Of a DNA stretch of 64,000 nucleotides, positions 9,242 to 18,190 are shown one piece after another. Made by a program: the position numbers and the translations under genes. The stretch is from positions 310,001 to 374,000 of the forward strand of contig CBDCQQ010000004.1 of NCBI GenBank assembly GCA_965220665.1, written 5' to 3'. The stretch comes from JAJDZL01 sp965220665. Lineage in GTDB: Bacteria > Pseudomonadota > Gammaproteobacteria > Arenicellales > JAJDZL01. The notes beneath the pieces were generated by a model that saw only the letters and a program-made list of their open reading frames with translations, searched no databases and was not told the origin of the DNA. The stretch's first letter is position 1, and the number at the start of each line of letters is the position of its first letter.

Positions 9242-9778
9242 TCCTCACTCCAAACTTAGAACTGTTGAGACAGGATGAAAATCTTCCGTCAACAGAATTT
9301 TACCGGTTGGCAATTGACAGAATCCAATTGGATCGCTCAATCGTTAAAATTGACCATCCGGTCGTGGAACTTTCCGGGGTAACCTGCAATATTCTCTCGC
9401 GGTTACATTCCAGTGTCGATCATTCGAAAGCAGTCCAACCAACCTTCACGTGCATCCTTTTGCGATTCATCAGGTTGATACTCAATAGCTTAGTCAGTTG
9501 TTCGCCTCAACACCGAGAAGCATGAGTTTTCAATACACTTTAATTCACATCTACGCATCCGATTTCTGACAATACATTTGTTGTTATTCAAAGCCACCCC
9601 ACCAATCACGTACATTTTCTGAGTGGCGCCTGCCCAATTCTGTTCAACGCATCGCCACGCAAATTTCTCAGGTTAGTGCTTGCGACGGACAATGTCAGTC
9701 AGTTTCTGATTTTGATTTGTATAATTATTTAATATACTTGTTCATTTATAAAATAATTTTAATGATTTATTTAATTCT
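9242..9778. promoter_or_regulatory. Divergent intergenic region between LysR gene and TetR-Rieske fusion
   Basis: 537 bases without a gene. The last 60 bases before the fusion gene are almost pure A/T, including GTATAATTATTTAATATAC near 9718-9736 and short AT inverted repeats (AAATAA / TTATTT, about 9760-9776). This is a plausible promoter and TetR operator zone, but low-complexity AT sequence makes palindromes cheap. The fusion gene has no Shine-Dalgarno sequence before ATG 9779, so a short-leader or leaderless mRNA is possible. Confidence 0.4.
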
Positions 9779-11602
9779 ATGACTGAATTATTACAATCGA
9801 CAGTAAAAGACCGTCGTAAAGAATTGATTTTATCAACGATTCATGCCATTTCCAGCGACGGTATTTCAAATGTGACACTGGCCAAAGTCGCTTCCAATAG
9901 CGGATTGTCGCCTGCAATCATCAATTTTTACTTCAAGACGAAAAAACAATTACTACTGGATACGTTGGTGTTTCTTGAACAGGAATGGACGAGTATTCTG
10001 CAATCAAGATTGGAACACGCCGTGTCAGCAGAACAACGAATGCTTGGTTACATTCGCAGTTGTTTTGATCAGCGAATTTTTGTTGCGGACAAAATTGCTG
10101 CCTGGTACGCCTTCTGGAGTGCAAATCATGCGGTCAAAGACTATCGCGATATTCTTACGAAGAGTGATCAGTTTGATATTCAACTGATCAAAGAATGCGT
10201 CGCTGAATTGCTGGATCAGTCAATCTCCGACAGATTGGATGCGGAGGTACTGTCACGTGGTCTGCAAGGATTGATCGACAGCCTGTGGCGTCAAGCTCTG
10301 ATTTCAAGTGATTCAATCAGCCGTTTGGATGCAATCGAAATGTGTGAACGTTATCTTTCACAATTTATGACTTTCAACGATACATCTATCGAGTCTGATT
10401 TGAAGAACAATGAAGTTTCCGACCTGCTGCCCTTCTGGACCTATCAGGATGACGAATTCTTTGAACTTGAGATTGAACGATTGTTTCAACCAAACTGGAT
10501 GCTGGTAGGTCATGTCAGTGAAATTCCTGCGTCTGGAGACTACCTGACATTTCAGGGATTTGGAGAAAGAGCACTTGTCATTCGAGATAAGAGTGGTAAA
10601 GTCAACGCTTTTCACAATATCTGCAGACATCGAGGATCGACTATTCTGACCGGAGAAGGCAGATGCCGACAATCACTAACCTGCCCGTTTCATGGCTGGC
10701 GATACAACTTCGATGGCAAACTGCAATTTGTACCAGGTGAATCAGGTTTTTCAGATCTTGACCCTGCAAAGTATTCACTGAAAGCGGTTGATCTTGAAAT
10801 CTGGTATGGCTTTATATTCATCCGATTTGTGTCGGGCGGACCATCTGTTCAGGAACAAATGCAACCGATAGAACATGAAATAGAACACTATCGACTGAAT
10901 GAACTACAGCCCTACCAGGAACCGACGCAATATGCTTTCCAGAATCCCGAAAGTCTGCCGATTAACTGGAAAATTTACCACGACATTGACAACGAGGGCT
11001 ACCATGTGCCGATTGGACATCCAACACTTCAGCAGCTTTACGGATTTTCCTATGTGGATTCTTATGTCAAGGATATCCCCGTTTCCAAAGGGCGTTTCAA
11101 TGAACGAATCGGAAATCTTTGGAGTGTGAAACACTACAGAAAATTGATGCCGAAGTTTCAACACTTACCCGACGACCGACAGGACCTCTGGTTATACATC
11201 GGATTATTTCCAAATCTTGTATTGGCGCTGTATCCTGAAATGGTGGAAATTTACATGTCGATTCCATGCACCCCGACTCGCACTGAAGTGATCGGCAAGT
11301 GCTATGCCCTGCCAGACGAACGCAGAGGCATCGAAGCGCTGCGATACCTGAACCGCCGAATCAACATGATTACGGCTGGTGAAGACTATTTCTACATGAA
11401 CGCCATGCAGGAAGGACTGAAATCGTCTGTATTTCCAAAATGGACGCTTTCAGAAACTGCTGAAACTGGAATCAGAGCTTATCACTACGCGATTCAGGCA
11501 CGTTTACCAGTCGCCAGATTGGAAAACAAACCTCGACCTGGTACTATCGCCAAGCTGAATGATCAACTAGCGGCTAACGGGAAACTTGAGGCTCGTCACT
11601 AA
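9779..11602 (+). CDS. TetR-type regulator fused to Rieske non-heme iron oxygenase alpha subunit
   Basis: One 607-residue frame with two normally separate proteins. Residues 1-197 form a BetI-like TetR regulator: helix-turn-helix at about 25-62 (VTLAKVASNSGLSPAIINFYF) and an alpha-helical ligand domain ending near FMTFND. Residues 205-600 form a ring-hydroxylating-type oxygenase. Its Rieske ligands are C282-x-H284 and C302-x2-H305, and its mononuclear iron ligands are likely H409, H414 and D536, with D404 bridging. An internal ATG at 10367 has no Shine-Dalgarno, which favours a true fusion. Similar oxygenases N-demethylate betaines such as glycine betaine, stachydrine or carnitine. No reductase gene is nearby. 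The 3' end overlaps convergent potI by 29 bases. Confidence 0.88.
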   Translation: MTELLQSTVKDRRKELILSTIHAISSDGISNVTLAKVASNSGLSPAIINFYFKTKKQLLLDTLVFLEQEWTSILQSRLEHAVSAEQRMLGYIRSCFDQRIFVADKIAAWYAFWSANHAVKDYRDILTKSDQFDIQLIKECVAELLDQSISDRLDAEVLSRGLQGLIDSLWRQALISSDSISRLDAIEMCERYLSQFMTFNDTSIESDLKNNEVSDLLPFWTYQDDEFFELEIERLFQPNWMLVGHVSEIPASGDYLTFQGFGERALVIRDKSGKVNAFHNICRHRGSTILTGEGRCRQSLTCPFHGWRYNFDGKLQFVPGESGFSDLDPAKYSLKAVDLEIWYGFIFIRFVSGGPSVQEQMQPIEHEIEHYRLNELQPYQEPTQYAFQNPESLPINWKIYHDIDNEGYHVPIGHPTLQQLYGFSYVDSYVKDIPVSKGRFNERIGNLWSVKHYRKLMPKFQHLPDDRQDLWLYIGLFPNLVLALYPEMVEIYMSIPCTPTRTEVIGKCYALPDERRGIEALRYLNRRINMITAGEDYFYMNAMQEGLKSSVFPKWTLSETAETGIRAYHYAIQARLPVARLENKPRPGTIAKLNDQLAANGKLEARH

Positions 11603-12443
11603 AGTCGTATTTTTCAGCTTCGGCCATTTGCATGTCGGCCATCCTCTGTTTCTCCTGCCTGGACAAAATCCAGCCGGCGACGCAGACACCAATTGCAACG
11701 ATCAGAATGATGATTGTTGCGAGCGCATTGACATCCGGTTTCAGTCCCAATTTAACCCTTGAGTAAATGAGCATTGGCAAGGTATTCGCTCCCGGTCCAG
11801 ATACGAAACTCGCAATAACCAAATCATCCAGTGACAATGTAAATGCCAGCAGCCAACCGGCTGCCAGTGCAGGTGCAAGCAAAGGTACAGTGACATCGAT
11901 CAGCACTCGATAAGGTTTTGCACCGAGGTCTAGTGCAGCCTCTTCCAATGACTCATCCACACCAACCAGTCTTGACTGAACAATCACCGCAACGTACGCA
12001 AGGGAAAAAGTAATGTGTGCGATGGTAATTGTTGTAATGCCTCGCGATGGCCAGCCGATAATTTCAGCCATCGTGATAAACAGCAGTAGCAGTGAAAGAC
12101 CGGTGATGACCTCAGGCATAACCAGCGGCGCCGAGATCATGCCAGAGAACAGTGTTCTACCGCGAAACCGCTTGATTCGGGCCATTGCAATGCCTGCTAG
12201 AGCACCCAACAACGTTGCAAATGTAGCGTTCATGATCGCAATCTGCAGACTTAATCCGACTGCGCTCCATATCTCTTCGCTTTGAAACAGCTCAACGTAC
12301 CAGCGAACTGAAAATCCACCCCATACCGGAACCACCTTTGAGTAGTTAAAGGAGTAGAACATCAGCAGAAAAATCGGAATATACAAGAATGCAAATCCGA
12401 AGCATAGCAGCGAGAATGTAAATGGTGATTTTTTGAAGCTCAT
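11574..12443 (-). CDS. potI: Putrescine/spermidine-type ABC permease PotI
   Basis: Inner-membrane permease, 289 residues and about six membrane segments, of a polyamine-class importer. The coupling loop reads EEAALDLGAKPYRVLIDVTVP, the classic EAA motif. The N-terminus FLYIPIFLLMFYSFNYS is typical of PotC/PotI. It is last in the order potF-potG-potH-potI on the minus strand and is separated from potH by 10 bases. Its 3' end overlaps the convergent TetR-Rieske gene, so there is no room for a terminator between them and antisense interference is possible. Polyamine specificity is inferred from family. Confidence 0.9.
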   Translation of the reverse strand: MSFKKSPFTFSLLCFGFAFLYIPIFLLMFYSFNYSKVVPVWGGFSVRWYVELFQSEEIWSAVGLSLQIAIMNATFATLLGALAGIAMARIKRFRGRTLFSGMISAPLVMPEVITGLSLLLLFITMAEIIGWPSRGITTITIAHITFSLAYVAVIVQSRLVGVDESLEEAALDLGAKPYRVLIDVTVPLLAPALAAGWLLAFTLSLDDLVIASFVSGPGANTLPMLIYSRVKLGLKPDVNALATIIILIVAIGVCVAGWILSRQEKQRMADMQMAEAEKYDFSDEPQVSR

Positions 12444-12453
12444 CGTTGCGAAC

Positions 12454-13368
12454 CTATCCCCCGCTTGACTCTTTAGCCTGATACTTCTGGTAAATCATCA
12501 TTGGAACAACCAGCAAAATTAGCAGTACGACTGCAACCGCAGATGCGATCGGCCAATCCTGGTTCGAGTTAAACTCGCTATACAACACCTTACCGATCAT
12601 GAGTACGTTTCCTCCACCGAGCAGATCAGGTATGACGAATTCACCCGTCGCAGGAATGAATACCAACAAAGAACCGGCGATGATCCCTGGCATCGTCAAT
12701 GGTATCGTGATTGTTCGAAAAGTGGTAAAGGGACGTGAACCCAAATCTGCAGCCGCCTCATGCAGTGTCATATCAAGTTTTTCAATGCTCGCAAACAAGG
12801 GCAAAATCATGAACGGAAGATAGGTGTAAACGATTCCGACATAAACTGCAAAATCTGTGTAAAGCATCTTGATTGGTTCGTCGATGATTCCAATCCAGAT
12901 CAAGAAGTTATTGATTGTGCCCTGATCGGCGAGAAGCCCGATCCATGCATAGACGCGCAGGAGAAATGACGTCCAGAATGGCAAAATGACCATCAGGAGT
13001 AATATTTTCTTTGCTGTTGGCGTGGCGCGCGCAATGCCATAAGCAATCGGATAGCCGACCAGCAGACAGAGTATGGTCGACGTAATCGAAATCTGTAGTG
13101 AGTTCAAATAAGTGTTGAGATAAAGGTCGTCCTCCCAAAGATAGATAAAGTTATCAAAAATCAATGTCATGTACATTGCACCCGTATCTGCCAGCTGGAA
13201 TAGTTTGGAAAACGGCGGACTCGCGAGAATGTACTCGGCGAAACTGATTTTTAAAACGATAAAAAATGGGATGAGAAAGAAGATCAGCAGCCAAATGTAA
13301 GGGACTGCGACAATAAATGATTGCCACAGCTCTGCTGATTGAAGTTTGCTTTGAATTCGACTACGCAA
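12454..13368 (-). CDS. potH: Putrescine/spermidine-type ABC permease PotH
   Basis: 304-residue permease partner of PotI. The first membrane segment is at about residues 16-36 (FIVAVPYIWLLIFFLIPFFI). The coupling loop is HEAAADLGSRPFTTFRTITIP. PotB/PotH hallmarks such as PFWTSFLLRVYAWIGLL and PATGEFVIPDLLGG are present. It lies 53 bases downstream of the potG ATPase and 10 bases upstream of potI, consistent with one transcript. It transports polyamines or related amines by family; the exact ligand is unknown. Confidence 0.92.
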   Translation of the reverse strand: MRSRIQSKLQSAELWQSFIVAVPYIWLLIFFLIPFFIVLKISFAEYILASPPFSKLFQLADTGAMYMTLIFDNFIYLWEDDLYLNTYLNSLQISITSTILCLLVGYPIAYGIARATPTAKKILLLMVILPFWTSFLLRVYAWIGLLADQGTINNFLIWIGIIDEPIKMLYTDFAVYVGIVYTYLPFMILPLFASIEKLDMTLHEAAADLGSRPFTTFRTITIPLTMPGIIAGSLLVFIPATGEFVIPDLLGGGNVLMIGKVLYSEFNSNQDWPIASAVAVVLLILLVVPMMIYQKYQAKESSGG

Positions 13369-13421
13369 CGATTACTGTCCTACTTTTCTACCGACTATTC
13401 TGGAACCGCCGCAAGATTAGC

Positions 13422-14576
13422 CTACTTTGTTAGTAGCACTGGACTGTGAGGTGCCCAGCTCAGGTAAACCTTTTCTTCCCATTCAACGAGGTGTCTACCA
13501 TGTTTGGGACGTGTTTGATTGGGATGAGTGATTTCAATGATCCTGCCATTGTCGAGTCTGATTTTGTAAATTGAAAAATTTCCGAGGTAACCGATGTCGT
13601 CAACAACACCTTCAACGAAGTTATGATCTGCAGAACCTTCGGGTGCGGTAGCAGAAACTGTGATTTTTTCTGGCCGAAGTGCAACCCAGACCGCGGTGTT
13701 CTCCCTGACCGCAGCGCTGTGATCAATGTAAAACGAAACATCGGAACCGACACCCTGCACAATGACATAGTCAGCGCCATTCTCTTTAACTCGACCCTCG
13801 AACATATTCGCACTACCGATGAAATTTGCCACAAATCGAGTCTCGGGGTACTCATATATATCAGTCGGCGTGCCGATTTGGGAAAACCGACCCTGATCCA
13901 TGACTGCGATACGTGATGACAGTGTCATCGCCTCTTCCTGGTCATGTGTGACGACAATAAATGTGATACCGAGCCTTTCCTGGATATTCATCAACTCGAA
14001 TTGCGTCTGCTCTCGCAATCGTTTGTCGAGAGCGCCAAGAGGCTCATCAAGTAGCAGAACTTTCGGGTTTTTGACCAGAGCTCGTGCCAGCGCAACGCGT
14101 TGACGCTGGCCACCCGATAATTGGTGCGGTTTACGCTTCGCGAATTGACTCAACTCAACGATTGACAGCATTTGGTCAACTCGCTCAGCTATTTTTTCTT
14201 TTGGTACCTTGTCTTGCTTTAGTCCGTAGGCTACGTTCTGCTCCACTGTCATATGTGGAAACAGCGCGTAAGACTGAAACATCATGTTGACGGGTCGCTG
14301 ATATGGCGGAACTCCCGCCATATCAGCTCCATCGATAAATATATTCCCGGAGGTTGGCGGATCGAATCCGGCCAACATTCTCAACAGTGTGGATTTTCCA
14401 CACCCGGACCCGCCAAGCAAGGAAAAGAGCTCCCCCTCGTAAATCTCGAGGTCGACACTTGATACAGCTGTGAATGAACCAAATGTCTTGGTGAGTGACT
14501 GTATTTTTACAAAGGGCTCAGCTTCAGGATCCAGCCAAGGCTGATCTTCGAACAGATTATCCGTGCCATTTTGCAT
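13422..14576 (-). CDS. potG: Putrescine/spermidine-type ABC transporter ATPase PotG
   Basis: 384-residue ATPase of the polyamine importer. Walker A is GGSGCGKST (around residue 55), Q-loop MMFQSYALFPHMTVEQNV, signature LSGGQRQR, Walker B VLLLDEPLGALD, and H-loop VVTHDQEEA. The C-terminal third is a TOBE regulatory domain (VWVALRPEKITVS onward). The N-terminal extension before the ABC domain (about 25 residues) is typical for PotG. It follows the binding-protein gene by 84 bases. It belongs with potF, potH and potI. Confidence 0.93.
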   Translation of the reverse strand: MQNGTDNLFEDQPWLDPEAEPFVKIQSLTKTFGSFTAVSSVDLEIYEGELFSLLGGSGCGKSTLLRMLAGFDPPTSGNIFIDGADMAGVPPYQRPVNMMFQSYALFPHMTVEQNVAYGLKQDKVPKEKIAERVDQMLSIVELSQFAKRKPHQLSGGQRQRVALARALVKNPKVLLLDEPLGALDKRLREQTQFELMNIQERLGITFIVVTHDQEEAMTLSSRIAVMDQGRFSQIGTPTDIYEYPETRFVANFIGSANMFEGRVKENGADYVIVQGVGSDVSFYIDHSAAVRENTAVWVALRPEKITVSATAPEGSADHNFVEGVVDDIGYLGNFSIYKIRLDNGRIIEITHPNQTRPKHGRHLVEWEEKVYLSWAPHSPVLLTK

Positions 14577-14660
14577 ATTTACTATTCCTCCCCTAATGAC
14601 GGCTTACAGCAACGCGGTAATCAGCCTCCGAGTCAACTCTACTTTAGGCTAAATCTAAAA

Positions 14661-15770
14661 TCAATTTCCCGCTTTGAAGTTTGTCCAGGTACGTGTTCTC
14701 ACACGCTGGATTTTAGGTGGCAAAACTTCAAGTGGATACATCATAGCAACAGCTTCAGGTGGCGGAAAACTCGCCTCACTTGAAGTGACAGCCGGGTCAA
14801 TCATTGGAACCGCAGATGCGTTTGCTGTCGCATACCAAGTGTAGTTACTGTCGCCTGCAGCAACCTCTGGTCGCATCATGTAGTTGAGAAATAAATAGGC
14901 GTTGTCGACATTCTTGGAGTCAGAGGGAATCACCCATCCATCGACCCAGATGTTCGCTTTCCTTTCACCAGCAGGTAGAAAGAAGTCGAGTTTAACATCT
15001 GCACCTGCTTCTTCGGCTGTTGAGATAGCGAGCAGCCCATCTGGACCCCACGTAACGGCCAGACAAAATTCCTTTTCTACCATTCGCTGGTAGGCATAGT
15101 TGTCAAATGTTTTGATATAGGGGCGTATTTGCAATAGCATCTCTTCCACAGCCTTGTAGTCTTTCCTGTCTGTGGAACTTGGATTCAATCCCATATAAGC
15201 GAGTGCCATTGGAATCACATCGGTTGGTGAATCCAGAAAAGCAACACCGCATTCGGCAAGCTTTTCCATATTTTCCGGTTTGAAGATCAGGTCCATGGAT
15301 CCGATTGGAGCATCCGGAAAAGTGCTTCGAATCAACTCCTCGTTATAAGTTACCCCGTGAGTCCCCCACATATAGGGAATGAAATGATCATTACCCGGAT
15401 CCCATTTTTCGGCCACCCGAGCCATCACTTCACTGCTCATGTGTTCAAGATTCGACAGTCTAGATGTATCCAGCTTGGATATTACACCTGTAGGAATGAG
15501 CTTGGCAACTGCAGAACCTGAATGGGATACGACATCGTAACCGGTATTTCCAGCCAGCAATTTAGCATCGACAGTTTCAACTGAATCGTAGTTGTCATAA
15601 GTAACATCGATACCGTATTCCGCTTCAAAATTTGCAATAGTGTCCTCACCGATGTATTCGGCCCAGTTATAGACATTCAACGTTCCTTCAGCATTGGCAC
15701 TGCCAATGTAGCAAAAGAATGTGGAAAACACGGATGCTAATAAAAATTTAAGCTTAGATGGGTGTCTCAA
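14661..15770 (-). CDS. potF: Polyamine-type periplasmic binding protein PotF
   Basis: 369-residue solute-binding protein with a Sec signal peptide (residues 1-27, ending IGSANA). The mature part begins EGTLNVYNWAEYIGEDTI, the hallmark start of PotD/PotF proteins; WGTHGVTYNEEL and FLNYMMRPE are further family motifs. The start codon is TTG, decided by a strong GGGAGGA ending 8 bases upstream. It is the first gene of the pot operon; a promoter is expected in 15771-16261. Putrescine, spermidine, cadaverine or a related amine are likely ligands. Confidence 0.92.
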   Translation of the reverse strand: MRHPSKLKFLLASVFSTFFCYIGSANAEGTLNVYNWAEYIGEDTIANFEAEYGIDVTYDNYDSVETVDAKLLAGNTGYDVVSHSGSAVAKLIPTGVISKLDTSRLSNLEHMSSEVMARVAEKWDPGNDHFIPYMWGTHGVTYNEELIRSTFPDAPIGSMDLIFKPENMEKLAECGVAFLDSPTDVIPMALAYMGLNPSSTDRKDYKAVEEMLLQIRPYIKTFDNYAYQRMVEKEFCLAVTWGPDGLLAISTAEEAGADVKLDFFLPAGERKANIWVDGWVIPSDSKNVDNAYLFLNYMMRPEVAAGDSNYTWYATANASAVPMIDPAVTSSEASFPPPEAVAMMYPLEVLPPKIQRVRTRTWTNFKAGN

Positions 15771-16261
15771 AGTACAGTCCTCCCAATTGTTTTTTATTCT
15801 AAATCTGAAATTTAGAAAAGGAAAATAAATTATTACTCAATCGGATTATATCGACACAATGAAAAAGAAACGTAGATAGGCAGGCGTTTCCCATGCTTTT
15901 TTAGCGGTATGAAATCCCGGATGGCACCACAGTGGAGATGGTTCACACTGCCGCAGTGGTGTCGCCCATATTCGGACAACTTCAGCATGTGACACTGAAT
16001 TCTGTGTCTGCCGGAACCGACTAGTACCGTCGCGGCCAATTGCAGCCGAGCGCATCCGCAGACTCAACGCAGTGTCGAGCAGGATCAGTTTTCAATGCGG
16101 AATATGAAAGGCCGAGTCAGATCGGCGAGAGTATTGCCTTGAAGGCTTCTTTGCGTCCGGAGTATCAAGTTCAAATTAATTTGTACTTGTGTCAAAAATT
16201 GATAAATCTGTGCGAAAATGTATCAATCATTCACAAATTGATATATTTCAAATACAGGTGT
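15771..16261. promoter_or_regulatory. Upstream region of potFGHI with inverted repeats
   Basis: 491 bases between the end of the Fic gene and potF. Nearest the start, TTCTAAAT (15797-15804) and ATTTAGAA (15810-15817) form a perfect 8-bp inverted repeat in the expected leader. Farther out, TATCAAT (16221-16227) and ATTGATA (16237-16243) form another, resembling the sites upstream of the Fic gene. The middle part (15840-16150) is less AT-rich and may be debris, but I recognise no gene in it. Confidence 0.4.
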
Positions 16262-17599
16262 TTACAATTTCGCCAATCTAGAGATTCTCTTACCTAAGTC
16301 GTTGGGTGCGGCAAATCCTAGAGACTTTTTGTCAATTTGAATCTTTTCCAGAAGATCGAATTCAGCCAGATTCAACAAGTCTGCTCTAGCAGTGGCATAC
16401 GCGCATCCGTGACTATTTTGGTGGGAATAAATTGTGTAAACATGGTTTGGATGATTTGCCGCGTGATTGAGTAAAGCGAGTTGTCTGTGGTTCAATGACA
16501 ATCTCTTTAGTTCTCTTCCAATCTGGTCAATTTGCAGTCGTTTCTTTTCAATATATTGATTTAATTCTCTAATACTCTTGCAAATGACATCTAGTTGGTG
16601 GTGGAAAAAGTAGGTCATGTCATTTTCGTCAGTTTCGACAAACTGAAATGCGTAAGCATACTGAGCTGGGGCCTTTTGAATAATTCTGCTTATTGAGATA
16701 AAAGCGAAAGCATCGTACCCATCTTTCAGTGCCGAATAATAAAAGAGTGCTCTCGCTACTCGTCCGTTACCATCTACAAAGGGATGATCAAACGCAATCA
16801 TGAAATGCAAAACAATCGCTCTAAGTATCGGATGTAGAAATGGGACACTACTCCGAGATTGACTAGCGAATTTGATCAATTTATTTAGTCTATTTGGTAA
16901 TTGTTCGGCCGGAGGTGGATAAAAAACCACTTTTCCATAGGCGTCTGCAATCATAACACGCTGCTCATCTTCGGTTTGTATACGACCGCAATCGCCAGGG
17001 TCATCCAGAGTACCTTGAGACAATAGTTCGTGCAAGTGCATCAGCCAGTCAAAAGTCAACTGTTCACTCAAACTGAAGCGAATGTATTCCATAGCCCGGT
17101 AATTATTGAAAATCATCCGCTCATGTCTGTTTTTTGGCTTTCGACCTTTGCGAATCATATCGCTTGCGATTTTTCTTGTCGTTAGTGCTCCTTCCAACTG
17201 GCTTGACGTAATTGCCTCTTCAATTAGTGACATTGTCATGTACTCAGTGCTACGTTCACTGCCAATGGTTCGTTCTGAGCCTAATTTTTCTCTGGCATCG
17301 CTGTCAATAATGTGCAGTTTTTCCAGTATTTGGTCCGTCAGCACATAACTGAATAATTGTCCATCGGCATCTTCAAATGGCAGTAATCTTTTTCCGGCAT
17401 TTCTGGAAATTTTAGTTGCCAACCACCAAGCTTCTGAATTCAACTCCTCGGGTGGTTTTAAATACTTAAACTTGTGCCAGTGTCGATAATTTTTCTGAGG
17501 CACATCAGACAATTCCAATATTCGAGCCATTACATCAGTATCATCTTTATACCGGTCAATAAGGTCTAGGAATTTCGGCGCGGGTTGAATTCTTTGCAC
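16262..17599 (-). CDS. Fic-family protein (likely AMPylating toxin/regulator) with built-in inhibitory helix
   Basis: 445-residue Fic protein. The active-site motif is complete: H272-P-F-V-D-G-N-G-R280, then VAR. This motif normally transfers AMP from ATP to a target hydroxyl. Residues 131-137 (TSSQLEG) match the (S/T)xxxE(G/N) inhibitory helix placed before the Fic core, a class II arrangement in which the Glu blocks ATP positioning. The C-terminal region after residue 350 looks like a winged-helix segment (YATARADLLNLAEFDLLEK), common in this subgroup. The start is GTG. There is no separate antitoxin gene. Palindromic sites lie 55-85 bases upstream. It is a lone gene, so either a stress regulator or a selfish toxin is possible; the target is unknown. 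Confidence 0.9.
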   Translation of the reverse strand: MQRIQPAPKFLDLIDRYKDDTDVMARILELSDVPQKNYRHWHKFKYLKPPEELNSEAWWLATKISRNAGKRLLPFEDADGQLFSYVLTDQILEKLHIIDSDAREKLGSERTIGSERSTEYMTMSLIEEAITSSQLEGALTTRKIASDMIRKGRKPKNRHERMIFNNYRAMEYIRFSLSEQLTFDWLMHLHELLSQGTLDDPGDCGRIQTEDEQRVMIADAYGKVVFYPPPAEQLPNRLNKLIKFASQSRSSVPFLHPILRAIVLHFMIAFDHPFVDGNGRVARALFYYSALKDGYDAFAFISISRIIQKAPAQYAYAFQFVETDENDMTYFFHHQLDVICKSIRELNQYIEKKRLQIDQIGRELKRLSLNHRQLALLNHAANHPNHVYTIYSHQNSHGCAYATARADLLNLAEFDLLEKIQIDKKSLGFAAPNDLGKRISRLAKL

Positions 17600-17652
17600 T
17601 TTGTGATTCCAAACTCAAATGCAACAATATCGAAATTGAAACAACAAACTAT

Positions 17653-17683
17653 TTTGTATCAGTTTAGCACAAATTGATACAAA
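17653..17683. promoter_or_regulatory. Operator-like palindrome upstream of the Fic gene
   Basis: A perfect 9-bp inverted repeat, TTTGTATCA (17653-17661) and TGATACAAA (17675-17683), with half-sites about two helical turns apart. It is followed at once by an imperfect third copy (AAATTGACAC). It lies 55-85 bases upstream of the Fic start. The Fic protein may bind here through its C-terminal winged helix and repress itself; this is inference. Confidence 0.55.
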
Positions 17684-18190
17684 TTGACACTAAGTTTGAA
17701 TTCGCACAACAACAAATGTATGCCGCAATGACCTATATGAGTTGATACGATCGATCCACATTCGCAGGCTTAGATGAGTTAGTTACGATAGAAATCGGTA
17801 ATCTGATTATTGGATCTGACATCAACGATTACCACGAGATTCCATTTTCTGTCCCTCAAAACTACGATTTGAGTTCTCCATAAGAAGAAGACTTCTTTCT
17901 CAATTTAAGCAACACGCTAACATTTCTTGATCAATCTCCTGGTGCCCCGATTGACTGCACCTGAAAAGTCACATCGAAATTACGTTATGCAGGCATGGCG
18001 CAATACTACCCTGCCCTTATACTCTTTCAAACAGTTGGTGTATTGCAGCAGGGTATTCAGCAGAAAACACCCTACCCTGCTAAAGTCAGTTTTGAGAGTC
18101 TTTAAGCCATCTAGCTTGGTGCGTATTGCTTCAGAATTCAAAAACTTAATAAGTAGGGAAGATAACTCGGGCAGTTAACGAATTAGCTCG
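17684..18190. other. Intergenic region with a hairpin and a possible gene remnant
   Basis: 507 bases between Fic and the dehydrogenase gene. A plus-strand frame from 17746 to a stop at 17881 reads well (IEIGNLIIGSDINDYHEIPF) but has no start and is interrupted upstream by a stop. I do not recognise it. A 9-bp perfect hairpin stem, AGCAGGGTA (18047-18055) and TACCCTGCT (18073-18081), lies about 110 bases past the dehydrogenase stop. It lacks a T tract, so it may slow rather than terminate transcription. Confidence 0.3.
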
